Source: Candidula unifasciata
Lineage: Eukaryota > Mollusca > Gastropoda > Stylommatophora > Geomitridae
Reading direction: 5' to 3'
Length of the DNA stretch: 64,000 bases
Assembly (NCBI GenBank): GCA_905116865.2
Contig: CAJHNH020008450.1
Coordinates: 532,310 to 596,309 of the forward strand
Below are positions 31,739-44,367 of the stretch, one piece after another (within the stretch, counting starts at the first letter, position 1; every line of letters begins with the position of its first letter). Below the pieces are notes generated by a model. That model was given only the letters and a program-made list of their open reading frames with translations. It was not told where the DNA came from and made no database searches. Position numbers and translations under genes: made by a program.

Positions 31739-32110
31739 AAAGTGATACGTGAGTTAACGAAGATATTCCACATTTTTTTTCAACCTCGGCTAACGAATGT
31801 TATAGTGCAGCGCTTCTCAAGCTTCCTAATGTCGCGACCCTTTAATACAGTTTCTCGTGCTGTAGTGACCCCCGATCATAACATGTTTTTTCGTTGCTAC
31901 TTCATAAGTTCAGTGAATATGTGTTTTCTGATGGTCTAAAGGGGTCGCGATCCAAGGGTTGAGAACTACTGTTTAGTAGATGTTGCGTGCTATCAACGTT
32001 GCCACTTTGTGAGCAGAATTTTTGTGTATATACCGATTTGAATTTAGGATTCGACTAACGAAGAGTGTGTTTCTGGAGCGAATTATCTTCGTTAGCCGCA
32101 GGATCACTGT
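31739..32110. mobile_element. Pogo/Tigger-like MITE, interrupted
   Basis: Left end AAGTGATACGTGAGTTAACG then AAGATATTCC. The right end, reverse complemented, is CAGTGATCCTGCGGCTAACG then AAGATAATTCG. Both match the CAGTG...TTAACGAA...ATTCG terminal pattern of pogo-type MITEs, with TA just outside. It contains the hAT-like MITE at 31808-31971. Confidence 0.65.
31808..31971. mobile_element. hAT-like MITE nested in the pogo-like MITE
   Basis: Left CAGCGCTTCTCAAGCTTCC...GTCGCGACCC, right GGGGTCGCGATCCAAGGGTT then GAGAACTACTG. These are inverted arms of the CAGTGTTTCTCAA...TTGAGAACCACTG type. The 8-bp flanks TTATAGTG and TTTAGTAG are similar but not identical. Confidence 0.75.
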
Positions 32111-32234
32111 ACTGGTGTATGGAGCTGAACCATAGGGAATCACTCAACAATTTCTAAACAATCATTCACTGGTGCCTGTGCACAGCAGAGACAATAAAAG
32201 AATCACCAGTTTGGAACTTTTTAATCCTTCCTGT

Positions 32235-32335
<101 letters not shown>

Positions 32336-32483
32336 CTCGCTTTCTCTTTTAAAATTTTGCTCTGTCTCGCCCAGTTTCTTTTTCTTCCAGTCCTTTTTTC
32401 TCTCCAAATCTCTTTCTCATTCTCTTTTTCCCTGCCCCGGCCCCTTCTCTCTCTCTCTCTCTCTCTCCAGAAAATGTTCAGTT

Positions 32484-32712
32484 AAAGTCGTGAGGATTAC
32501 TTCGCTGCACCGTGTTTTATCCCATATGGCTCAGTCTCTCTACACAAAACAGTTAGCAGCCTACCTAAAGTATCGCACTGAGAAAGAACGCCGTAGCTCC
32601 GGGAACGATCCAGATTGATCTTCATAAAAATGGCACTAGTAAACTCAGCAATGCAGCCGTGAAACGAACTTCAGCGCGCGAGGCAAACTTCTTTACCACT
32701 TCGCCACGGACA
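32484..32712 (-). repeat. SINE-A adjoining the 61-bp satellite
   Basis: Reverse complement of family A: GCCATATGGGATAAAAC side at 32515-32530, GGAGCTACGGCG at about 32590-32601 and box B as GTTCGTTTCACGG. The head CGTGGCGAAGTGGTAAAGAA lies at 32682-32708. Its first bases (GGTGTCCG on the sense strand) are the same as a stretch in every satellite monomer. Confidence 0.85.
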
Positions 32713-35700
32713 CCTACCAAAGTCCAGTCTAGCGATGCATGCCTATCAGAAGAAACTGAAAACTTGGCGGACACCTACCAAAGTCCAGTCTAGCCATGCA
32801 TGCCTATCAGTAGAAACTGAAAACTTGGCGGACACCTACCAAAGTCCAGTCTAGCCATGCATGCCTATCAGTAGAAACTGAAAACTTGGCGGACACCTAC
32901 CAAAGTCCAGTCTAGCCATGCATGCCTATCAGTAGAAACTGAAAACTTGGCGGACACCTACCAAAGTCCAGTCTAGCCATGCATGCCTATCAGAAGAAAC
33001 TGAAAACTTGGCGGACACCTACCAAAGTCCAGTCTAGCCATGCATGCCTATCAGTAGAAACTGAAAACTTGGCGGACACCTACCAAAGTCCAGTCTAGCC
33101 ATGCATGCCTATCAGTAGAAACTTAAAACTTGGCGGACACCTACCAAAGTCCAGTCAAGCCATGCATGCCTATCAGTAGAAACTGAAAACTTGGCGGACA
33201 CCTACCAAAGTCCAGTCTAGCCATGCATGCCTATCAGTAGAAACTGAAAACTTGGCGGACACCTACCAAAGTCCAGTCTAGCCATGCATGCCTATCAGTA
33301 GAAACTGAAAACTTGGCGGACACCTACCAAAGTCCAGTCTAGCCATGCATGCCTATCAGTAGAAACTGAAAACTTGGCGGACACCTACCAAAGTCCAGTC
33401 TAGCCATGCATGCATGCCTATCAGTAGAAACTGAAAACTTGGCGGACACCTACCAAAGTCCAGTCTAGCCATGCATGCCTATCAGTAGAAACTGAAAACT
33501 TGGCGGACACCTACCAAAGTCCAGTCTAGCCATGCATGCCTATCAGTAGAAACTGAAAACTTGGCGGACACCTACCAAAGTCCAGTCTAGCCATGCATGC
33601 CTATCAGAAGAAACTGAAAACTTGGCGGACACCTACCAAAGTCCAGTCTAGCCATGCATGCCTATCAGTAGAAACTGAAAACTTGGCGGACACCTACCAA
33701 AGTCCAGTCTAGCCATGCATGCCGATCAGAAGAAACTGAAAACTTGGCGGACACCTACCAAAGTCCAGTCTAGCCATGCATGCCTATCAGTAGAAACTGA
33801 AAACTTGGCGGACACCTACCAAAGTCCAGTCTAGCCATGCATGCCTATCAGAAGAAACTGAAAACTTGGCGGACACCTACCAAAGTCCAGTCTAGCCATG
33901 CATGCCTATCAGAAGAAACTGAAAACTTGGCGGAACCTACCAAAGTCCAGTCTAGCCATGCATGCCTATCAGTAGAAACTGAAAACTTGGCGGACACCTA
34001 CCAAAGTCCAGTCTAGCGATGCATGCCTATCAGTAGAAACTGAAAACTTGGCGGACACCTACCAAAGTCCAGTCTAGCCATGCATGCCTATCATTAGAAA
34101 CTGAAAACTTGGCGGACACCTACCAAAGTCCAGTCTAGCCATGCATGCCTATCAGTAGAAACTGAAAACTTGGCGGACACCTACCAAAGTCCAGTCTAGC
34201 CATGCATGCCTATCAGTAGAAACTGAAAACTTGGCGGATACCTACCAAAGTCCAGTCTAGCGATGCATGCCTATCAGAAGAAACTGAAAACTTGGCGGAC
34301 ACCTACCAAAGTCCAGTCTAGCGATGCATGCCTATCAGTAGAAACTGAAAACTTGGCGGACACCTACCAAAGTCCAGTCTAGCGATGCATGCCTATCAGA
34401 AGAAACTGAAAACTTGGCGGACACCTACCAAAGTCCAGTCTAGCCATGCATGCCTATCAGAAGAAACTGAAAACTTGGCGGACACCTACCAAAGTCCAGT
34501 CTAGCCATGCATGCCTATCTGAAGAAACCGAAAACTTGCCGGACACCTACCAAAGTCCAGTCTAGCGATGCATGCCTATCAGAAGAAACGGAAAACTTGG
34601 TGGACACCTACCAAAGTCCAGTCTAGCCATGCATGCCTATCAGTAGAAACTGAAAACTTGGCGGACACCTACCAAAGTCCAGTCTAGCGATGCATGCCTA
34701 TCAGAAGAAACTGAAAACTTGGCGGACACCTACCAAAGTCCAGTCTAGCCATGAATGCCTATCAGTAGAAACTGAAAACTTGGCGGACACCTACCAAAGT
34801 CCAGTCTAGCGATGCATGCCTATCAGAAGAAACTGAAAACTTGGCGGACACCTACCAAAGTCCAGTCTAGCCATGAATGCCTATCAGTAGAAACTGAAAA
34901 CTTGGCGGACACCTACCAAAGTCCAGTCTAGCGATGCATGCCTATCAGAAGAAACGGAAAACTTGGTGGACACCTATCAAAGTCCAGTCTAGCGATGCAT
35001 GCCTATCAGAAGAAACTGAAAACTTGGCGGACACCTACCAAAGTCCAGTCTAGCCATGCATGCCTATCAGTAGAAACTGAAAACTTGGCGGACACCTACC
35101 AAAGTCCAGTCTAGCCATGCATGCCTATCAGTAGAAACTGAAAACTTGGCGGACACCTACCAAAGTCCAGTCTAGCGATGCATGCCTATCAGTCTAGCGT
35201 AGAAACTGAAAACTTGGCGGACACCTACCAAAGTCCAGTCTAGCGATGCATGCCTATCAGTAGAAACTGAAAACTTGGCGGACACCTACCAAAGTCCAGT
35301 CTAGCGATGCATGCCTATCAGTAGAAACTGAAAACTTGGCGGACACCTACCAAAGTCCAGTCTAGCGATGCATGCCTATCAGTAGAAACTGAAAACTTGG
35401 CGGACACCTACCAAAGTCCAGTCTAGCGATGCATGCCGATCAGAAGAAACTGAAAACTTGGCGGACACCTACCAAAGTCCAGTCTAGCCATGCATGCCTA
35501 TCAGTAGAAACTGAAAACTTGGCGGACACCTACCAAAGTCCAGTCTAGCGATGCATGCCTATCAGAAGAAACTGAAAACTTGGCGGACACCTACCAAAGT
35601 CCAGTCTAGCCATGCATGCCTATCAGAAGAAACTGAAAACTTGGCGGACACCTACCAAAGTCCAGTCTAGCGATGTATGCCTATCAGAAGAAACGGAAAA

Positions 35701-38700
35701 CTTGGTGGACACCTACCAAAGTCCAGTCTAGCCATGCATGATTATCAGTAGAAACTGAAAACTTGGCGGACACCTACCAAAGTCCAGTCTAGCGATGCAT
35801 GCCTATCAGAATAAACTGAAAACTTGGCGGACACCTAACAAAGTCCAGTCTAGCCATGCATGCCTATCAGTAGAAACTGAAAACTTGGCGGACACCTACC
35901 AAAGTCCGGTCTAGCGATGCATGCCTATCAGAAGAAACGGAAAACTTGGTGGACACCTACCAAAGTCCAGTCTAGCGATGCATGCCTATCAGAAGAAACT
36001 GAAAACTTGGCGGACACCTACCAAAGTCCAGTCTAGCCATGCATGCCTATCAGTAGAAACTGAAAACTTGGCGGACACCTACCAAAGTCCAGTCTAGCCA
36101 TGCATGCCTATCAGTAGAAACTGAAAACTTGGCGGATACCTACCAAAGTCCAGTCTAGCGATGCATGCCTATCAGAAGAAACTGAAAACTTGGCGGACAC
36201 CTAACAAAGTCCAGTCTAGCCATGCATGCCTATCAGTAGAAACTGAAAACTTGGCGGACACCTACCAAAGTCCAGTCTAGCGATGCATGCCTATCAGAAG
36301 AAACGGAAAACTTGGTGGACACCTACCAAAGTCCAGTCTAGCGATGCATGCCTATCAGAAGAAACTGAAAACTTGGCGGACACCTACCAAAGTCCAGTCT
36401 AGCCATGCATGCCTATCAGTAGAAACTGAAAACTTGGCGGACACCTACCAAAGTCCAGTCTAGCCATGCATGCCTATCAGTAGAAACTGAAAACTTGGCG
36501 GACACCTACCAAAGTCCAGTCTAGCGATGCATGCCTATCAGTAGAAACTGAAAACTTGGCGGACACCTACCAAAGTCCAGTCTAGCGATGCATGCCTATC
36601 AGTAGAAACTGAAAACTTGGCGGACACCTACCAAAGTCCAGTCTAGCGATGCATGCCTATCAGTAGAAACTGAAAACTTGGCGGACACCTACCAAAGTCC
36701 AGTCTAGCGATGCATGCCTATCAGTAGAAACTGAAAACTTGGCGGACACCTACCAAAGTCCAGTCTAGCGATGCATGCCTATCAGAAGAAACTGAAAACT
36801 TGGCGGACACCTACCAAAGTCCAGTCTAGCGATGCATGCCTATCAGTAGAAACTGAAAACTTGGCGGACACCTACCAAAGTCCAGTCTAGCGATGCATGC
36901 CTATCAGTAGAAACTGAAAACTTGGCGGACACCTACCAAAGTCCAGTCTAGCGATGCATGCCTATCAGAAGAAACTGAAAACTTGGCGGACACCTACCAA
37001 AGTCCAGTCTAGCCATGCATGCCTATCAGTAGAAACTGAAAACTTGGCGGACACCTACCAAAGTCCAGTCTAGCCATGCATGCCTATCAGAAGAAACTGA
37101 AAACTTGGCGGACACCTACCAAAGTCCAGTCTAGCCATGCATGCCTATCAGAAGAAACTGAAAACTTGGCGGACACCTACCAAAGTCCAGTCTAGCCATG
37201 CATGCCTATCAGAAGAAACTGAAAACTTGGCGGACACCTACCAAAGTCCAGTCTAGCCATGCATGCCTATCAGAAGAAACTGAAAACTTGGCGGACACCT
37301 ACCAAAGTCCAGTCTAGCCATGCATGCCTATCAGAAGAAACTGAAAACTTGGCGGACACCTACCAAAGTCCAGTCTAGCGATGCATGCCTATCAGAAGAA
37401 ACTGAAAACTTGGCGGACACCTACCAAAGTCCAGTCTAGCCATGCATGCCTATCAGAAGAAACTGAAAACTTGGCGGACACCTACCAAAGTCCAGTCTAG
37501 CCATGCATGCCTATCAGTAGAAACTGAAAACTTGGCGGACACCTACCAAAGTCCAATCTAGCCATGCATGCCTATCAGTAGAAACTGAAAACTTGGCGGA
37601 CACCTACCAAAGTCCAGTCTAGCCATGCATGCCTATCAGTAGAAACTGAAAACTTGGCGGACACCTACCAAAGTCCAGTCTAGCCATGCATGCCTATCAG
37701 TAGAAACTGAAAACTTGGCGGACACCTACCAAAGTCCAGTCTAGCCATGCATGCCTATCAGTAGAAACTGAAAACTTGGCGGAAACCTACAAAAGTCCAG
37801 TCTAGCCATGCATGCCTATCAGTAGAAACTGAAAACTTGGCGGACACCTACCAAAGTCCAGTCTAGCGATGCATGCCTATCAGTAGAAACTGAAAACTTG
37901 GCGGACACCTACCAAAGTCCAGCCTAGCCATGCATGCCTATCAGCAGAAACTGAAAACTTGGCGGACACCTACCAAAGTCCAGTCTAGCCATGCATGCCT
38001 ATCAGCAGAAACTGAAAACTTGGCAGAAACCTACCAAAGTCCAGTCTAGCCATGCATGCCTATCAGCAGAAACTGAAAACTTGGCGGACACCTACCAAAG
38101 TCCAGTCTAGCCATGCATGCCTATCAGTAGAAACTGAAAACTTGGCGGACACCTACCAAAGTCCAGTCTAGCGATGCATGCCTATCAGAAGAAACTGAAA
38201 ACTTGGCGGACACCTACCAAAGTCCAGTCTAGCCATGCATGCCTATCAGAAGAAACTGAAAACTTGGCGGACACCTACCAAAGTCCAGTCTAGCCATGCA
38301 TGCCTATCAGTAGAAACTAAAAACTTGGCGGACACCTACCAAAGTCCAGTCTAGCCATGCATGCCTATCAGAAGAAACTGAAAACTTGGCGGACACCTAC
38401 GAAAGTCCAGTCTAGCCATGCATGCCTATCAGAAGTAACTGAAAACTTGGCGGACACCTACGAAAGTCCAGTCTAGCGATGCATGCCTATCAGAAGAAAC
38501 TGAAAACTTGGCGGACACCTACCAAAGTCCAGTCTAGCCATGCATGCCTATCAGAAGAAACTGAAAACTTGGCGGACACCTACCAAAGTCCAGTCTAGCC
38601 ATGCATGCCTATCAGTAGAAACTGAAAACTTGGCGGACACCTACCAAAGTCCAGTCTAGCCATGCATGCCTATCAGAAGAAACTGAAAACTTGGCGGACA

Positions 38701-40466
38701 CCTACGAAAGTCCAGTCTAGCCGTGCATGCCTATCAGAAGAAACTGAAAACTTGGCGGACACCTACGAAAGTCCAGTCTAGCGATGCATGCCTATCAGAA
38801 GAAACTGAAAACTTGGCGGACACCTACCAAAGTCCAGTCTAGCGATGCATGCCTATCAGAAGAAACTGAAAACTTGGCGGACACCTACCAAAGTCCAGTC
38901 TAGCGATGCATGCCTATCAGTAGAAACTGAAAACTTGGCGGACACCTACCAAAGTCCAGTCTAGCGATGCATGCCTATCAGAAGAAACTGAAAACTTGGC
39001 GGACACCTACCAAAGTCCAGTCTAGCGATGCATGCCTATCAGTAGAAACTGAAAACTTGGCGGACACCTACCAAAGTCCAGTCTAGCGATGCATGCCTAT
39101 CAGAAGAAACTGAAAACTTGGCGGACACCTACCAAAGTCCAGTCTAGCGATGCATGCCTATCAGAAGAAACTGAAAACTTGGCGGACACCTACCAAAGTC
39201 CAGTCTAGCCATGCATGCCTATCAGTAGAAACTGAAAACTTGGCGGACACCTACCAAAGTCCAGTCTAGCCATGCATGCCTATCAGTAGAAAATGAAAAC
39301 TTGGCGGACACCTACCAAAGTCCAGTCTAGCCATGCATGCCTATCAGAAGAAACTGAAAACTTGGCGGACACCTACCAAAGTCCAGTCTAGCCATGCATG
39401 CCTATCAGTAGAAACTGAAAACTTGGCGGACACCTACCAAAGTCCAGTCTAGCGATGCATGCCTATCAGAAGAAACTGAAAACTTGGCGGACACCTACCA
39501 AAGTCCAGTCTAGCCATGCATGCCTATCAGAAGAAACTGAAAACTTGGCGGACACCTACCAAAGTCCAGTCTAGCCATGCATGCCTATCAGAAGAAACTA
39601 AAAACTTGGCGGACACCTACCAAAGTCCAGTCTAGCCATGCATGCCTATCAGTAGAAACTGAAAACTTGGCGGACACCTACCAAAGTCCAGTCTAGCCAT
39701 GCATGCCTATCAGTAGAAACTGAAAACTTGGCGGACACCTACCAAAGTCCAGTCTAGCCATGCATGCCTATCAGTAGAAACTGAAAACTTGGCGGACACC
39801 TACCAAAGTCCAGTCTAGCCATGCATGCCTATCAGTAGAAACTGAAAACTTGGCGGACACCTACCAAAGTCCAGTCTAGCGATGCATGCCTATCAGAAGA
39901 AACTGAAAACTTGGCGGACACCTACCAAAGTCCAGTCTAGCCATGCATGCCTATCAGTAGAAACTGAAAACTTGGCGGACACCTACCAAAGTCCAGTCTA
40001 GCGATGCATGCCTATCAGAAGAAACTGAAAACTTGGCGGACACCTACCAAAGTCCAGTCTAGCGATGCATGCCTATCAGAAGAAACTGAAAAACTTGGCG
40101 GACACCTACCAAAGTCCAGTCTAGCGATGCATGCCTATCAGAAGAAACTGAAAACTTGGCGGACACCTACCAAAGTCCAGTCTAGCGATGCATGCCTATC
40201 AGAAGAAACTGAAAACTTGGCGGACACCTACCAAAGTCCAGTCTAGCGATGCATGCCTATCAGTAGAAACTGAAAACTTGGCGGACACCTACCAAAGTCC
40301 AGTCTAGCCATGCATGCCTATCAGAAGAAACTGAAAACTTGGCGGACACCTACCAAAGTCCAGTCTAGCGATGCATGCCTATCAGTAGAAACTGAAAACT
40401 TGGCGGACACCTACCAAAGTCCAGTCTAGCGATGCATGCCTATCAGAAGAAACTGAAAACTTGGCG
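32706..40466. repeat. 61-bp satellite array, about 127 monomers
   Basis: The monomer runs CGGACACCTACCAAAGTCCA, GTCTAGC[C/G]ATGCATGCCT, ATCAG[T/A]AGAAACTGAAAACT, TGG. Two positions (bracketed) switch between monomers; other changes are rare and often shared by neighbours at multiples of 61 bp. Local indels include a 4-bp ATGC gain near 33411, a 2-bp loss near 33935 and a short insertion near 35195. There are no unique spacers. The T variant creates a TAG stop, so frames remain open only where A-variant monomers are consecutive (40004-40246). No coding function is inferred. Confidence 0.99.
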
Positions 40467-41497
40467 CACAAAACATACTGTTTTGAAACATCTTGTTCCA
40501 CTCATAAATTTGCCGGACTGGCAGGTGTCATCAGCAGACTGGACCTCCATTCGTCGATGAATTTCTACAGGTTGCATTCTCTCTCTGATCAAAAAACGAT
40601 TGACAGAGCATCCTCTCTGTCGGGAGACAGAGCATCCTCTCTGTCGGGACAGCCTTTCTTAAAACTGTCATTATGAGGTTACAGTTTCTGAATCGTGATA
40701 TCGCGTGCTTGACACTCTTGGCATCATTGACAACAATAATGACATATTACAAGACAGATTGCCTGTCTAATGTAATTTATATCATACTTTTTTGTTTTTT
40801 ATTTGAAGCTCCATTGAGACTTTAGACTGATAGGGAATGTGAGAATAAGAAACATTCATTACAAAATATTTATAACCACTAGAATAAACGAACAAACAAA
40901 CGACCACTCTTTCTTTTCCCGCTTCTTCTTGACTCTTTGAAAGGCGACTGACACGTTGTATTGTGGTTTACAGCGAGCCTCGCATAGCCCATGTAAGAAT
41001 ACCCCCGCCCCCATTTTTTTAAGTAACGGTCATTTATATATCTTACATTCCACACCCAAGTTAAAAGAAAGCAACAGACGGAATATGGAGGGAAATATTA
41101 AGCGACCTCTTCACGTTCGGAGATAGAATCTTCTACTCCCAAGACGCATTTCCGGTGCCCCTATAAGCTAAAAGACAGCCGCCATTCTTGACTAGCCATT
41201 ATCCAATCATCTCCCAGCCCGTTTTTCAATTAGTTCCAAAAATACTCATCCAAGTCGGGCCTTGCAATTCTTCAATAATCAGGAAGAGACATTTTTCCCC
41301 CTCGCTCCCCAATATGTTGGGTGTCTTTTCTGGTGTGGAAACTATACATGTTGACAGACAAGACGAGCAGAAAGAAAGGACTTTGTGTGTTTTACAAAAC
41401 TGCACTACTAGTACTGCTGCAGTCGCCGCTGCTGCTACTGCTTTTTGCATTATTGCTATTTATTATTATTACTATTTTCCTATCTCTATTTTTTTTT

Positions 41498-41505
<8 letters not shown>
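40467..41505. other. Unassigned sequence right of the satellite
   Basis: Contains the tandem hairpin unit at 40602-40649 and otherwise no recognised family. CTG/GCT triplets are at 41410-41440. No gene was recognised. Confidence 0.4.
40602..40649. repeat. 24-bp direct duplication, each unit a hairpin
   Basis: GACAGAGCATCCTCTCTGTC plus GGGA occurs twice in tandem. GACAGAG and CTCTGTC pair across a six-base loop. Confidence 0.92.
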
Positions 41506-41530
<25 letters not shown>

Positions 41531-42006
41531 TTCTTCTTCTTCTTCTTCTTCTTCTTCTTCTTCTTCTTCTTCTTCTTCTTCTTCTTCTTCTTCTTCTTCT
41601 TCTTCTTCTTCTTCTTCTTCATCTTCTTCTTCTTCTTCTTCATCTTCTTCTTCTTCTTCTTCTTCTTCAACTACTGCTACTGCTGCTGCTGCTCCTACTA
41701 TTACTACTAATACTACTACTAATACTACTGCTTCTACTACTACTACCATCACCACCACCACTTCTGCTACTACTACAACCAAAACCACTTCTTCTATTAC
41801 AACAACCACCACCACCTACTACTACTACTTCTACTACCACTTCTACTACTACTTCTACTACTACTTCTACTACTTATACAACAATCACTACCACTTCTAC
41901 TACTACTTCAAATCTACTACTACTACTTTTACTACCACCACCACTTCTGCTACTACTACAACCACCCCCACTTCTGCTACTACCATATCTACTTCTACTA
42001 CTACTT

Positions 42007-42068
<62 letters not shown>

Positions 42069-42320
42069 GCTACTACCATATCTACTAACACTACTATTAC
42101 TACCACCACCACCACCACCACTACTACTACTTCAACCACCACTACCACTTTTACTACTACTGCTACTACCACTACTATTTTTACTACTACTATTGCTACT
42201 ATCACAACCATTTTCAATACTACTACTATTGCTACAATTACTACCACTTTCAATACTACCACTATTGCTACTACTACTAACACTTCTACTACTACTACTG
42301 CTACAACTGTTGCTGCTTCT
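41506..42320. repeat. TTC array continuing into CTA/ACC triplet array
   Basis: (TTC)n from about 41506 to 41667, then an imperfect array of ACT/CTA, ACC and GCT triplets to about 42320, with a pure (CTA)n core at 42000-42062. The 442-codon plus-strand frame (41188-42516) is poly-Leu, Pro and Thr produced by this array. Confidence 0.96.
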
Positions 42321-42434
42321 AATACTACTTCTTCTCCATGTTCGCTCTCAAAAGAGTGGTTGTCGTATTTTGTTGCGGTTAAGTTTACTGCAAGGCTACG
42401 ATATAGGCTCCATTTGGCCTAACACGTTTGATTT

Positions 42435-42545
42435 CAGCACACCCCAAGTAGTCCCTTGTTTCGACCTGTCTGTTAGGCGAACAGTGGTTCTATCCTCCTC
42501 TTTCCCCTTAAGATAGGACCCCGAAACCCACAGGACGAGACACAG
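42435..42545 (+). repeat. SINE-H 3' end, diverged
   Basis: GTTAGGCGAACAGTGGTTCT then CCCCTTAAGATAGGACCCCG and AAACCCACAGGACG. Confidence 0.55.
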
Positions 42546-42861
42546 GTACACATAAGGCGAAGTGTTTCGTCTTGTTCTGCTACTAGCATCCCTTGGAGCA
42601 AAGGCGCCTTTTAACCAAATAACGCCAAGCGGGCTTACCTTTTGTTAAAACTAACTACTGGAAAGATGTGGGACCGAACTAGTCTCGCGCTGGGGAGCTC
42701 ATCCACCCTGCTTTAGCTTCCCCACAATCACAGCTTTATATCGGCTTCGTGAGTGCTTCGCCTTCTACAATGAAATCACTCCTGCACTTACAGGTCTGTA
42801 AGGGAAGAGCTTTACTTAACTATTTCAGCCCCAAGCGACGTGTCGTTTGTAATTCCAGTCA

Positions 42862-43005
42862 ATAAGTGATGTTTTCTGCCCGTTTGGGTTCCGGGGCCCC
42901 ATTGTGGGGGAAACAAGAATAGACCTACTGCCCCCACCCACCCACCCACACGCACGCACGTACGCACGCACGCACACGCACACACACACATACACACACA
43001 CTTGT
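42862..43005 (-). repeat. SINE-H 3' end followed by CACG/CA tracts
   Basis: GCCCGTTTGGGTTCCGGGGC then CCCATTGTGGGGGAAACAAG. The adjacent 42945-43002 is (CACG)n and (CA)n. Confidence 0.7.
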
Positions 43006-43242
43006 TTAAGTTTTGATGGCACTACTTTCGAAAGCAGTTTAACATCAATGCGACTGGCATATCGATCGATTAGTTTGTCATTTCATAGTTTTACCGTACC
43101 GCCCTGAGATTTTGCTGTTTAAAATGGTGTTTTAATAATATCTGTCAGGAAACAGCCCACACCCCTTTCGTCTTAGACACGTCTAGATCTTATCACCTCT
43201 ATGCAGATGAGGCTAAGTTTATTTAAGTTCTAGATGATAGAG

Positions 43243-43434
43243 TTGCTTAAAAGAATCAAAAATCTGGGAAACCCAGTCTTACCACCCTCTAAAACGTTAG
43301 ACTGTCTTGTGACGTCATCTGGGGTAGGATATTACAAAAGAACCTGACAAACAAGATGGAAAGATAATATCAGAGAGTTTCATCATTATTCATCGCTGAA
43401 TGTGAGACAGAGGCGGACTTTTAATTGGGTTGCA
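43243..43434 (+). mobile_element. MITE right part plus LINE-B piece (composite)
   Basis: The text matches 23160-23353 almost base for base across the MITE right arm (TGACGTCATCTGGGGTAGGA), the MITE-LINE junction and into the LINE-B piece (ACAAGATGGAAAGATAATAT). The homology ends near TTGGGTTGCAA. Confidence 0.8.
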
Positions 43435-44367
43435 ATTTGCCTCTATAGGTAAATAGTCTATCTTTTGTAATTAGGTGTCTATATATCGAGTTAAGTACTC
43501 CAAATGTCATAACTGTGTTTGGAACATTAGCAGCCAGATGACTCCCACATGACTTCTTGGTTCTCCTGTGCCTGCATTTTGTTGGTGACAGTATTGTTCA
43601 AATAAAGTTATGACTGTTTTCTAATACGGCCTTTAATTCCGTGATATACCCCCGACTATAAGGGTATTATAATTTAAGTGTGAACAGTGTATCCAGTTAC
43701 ACTTATATGCTGAGGACCGGAAGATCTTTGTACCAGCTATCCCAGAAGTGTGAGATGTGTGTTACAGTAGACCGGACCTGGCGGCAGATAAGTTAGTTAA
43801 CAGCAGTTGCGGTTTATCTTATTCCTAAGTGCCTGTTCCAGGAATCCAATGTCCCACATCTTAGCAGTGGTGATGATGGCTGCTACTAGGAGCAACACAT
43901 GTGCTATTCAGTCATAACTTGTCTTCTTTTCCTCAGTAATTTTGGTTCTATTGAATTCCTATTGCCTTATTCCTACATTTGTTATACTGAATACATAATG
44001 TTTTGTGATTTTTACATTCTTGGTTTAGTGTCCATCCTTCACTGTTCCTAATTGTCTGGAGTGTTTGTAGTAGTGGTATATTACATGTTTAACTGTGTTA
44101 TTGTGACTAGCATAGGAGACTATCTATTTTGGGGGCTTAATTGTAGTGAGAAAGTCTGGCCAAGTTGCACCTAGGAATATTTTATGTTCTGTAGTGCCAT
44201 AATTTGAGTCGCCTCACCCCTGAAGTAGGTTGGATGTTCACTGGAGCTGCTGTATTCTGCCTAGATCATTGCGAGCCAACATCTCAACATTTTAAAACTA
44301 CTTCAGAGTGCCATTTGGTTCAGTCGGTGAAACCCTCACCACGGCACGTTACACTAGCAGTATGTGA
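43435..44367. other. Unassigned sequence
   Basis: Nearly 1 kb without microsatellites and without long frames. No family or gene was recognised. It is the cleanest candidate for single-copy sequence in this half of the window. Confidence 0.4.

Noticed and set aside
40004..40246. 80-codon frame in the satellite
   Set aside because: Open only because consecutive monomers carry the A variant instead of TAG; it cycles through three frames of the same 61-bp unit.
32706..40466. CRISPR array
   Set aside because: Monomers are contiguous with no unique spacers and no adjacent cas genes; this is a eukaryotic satellite.
41188..42516. 442-codon plus-strand frame
   Set aside because: Mostly poly-Leu, Pro and Thr from TTC and CTA arrays; the ends are not recognisable either.
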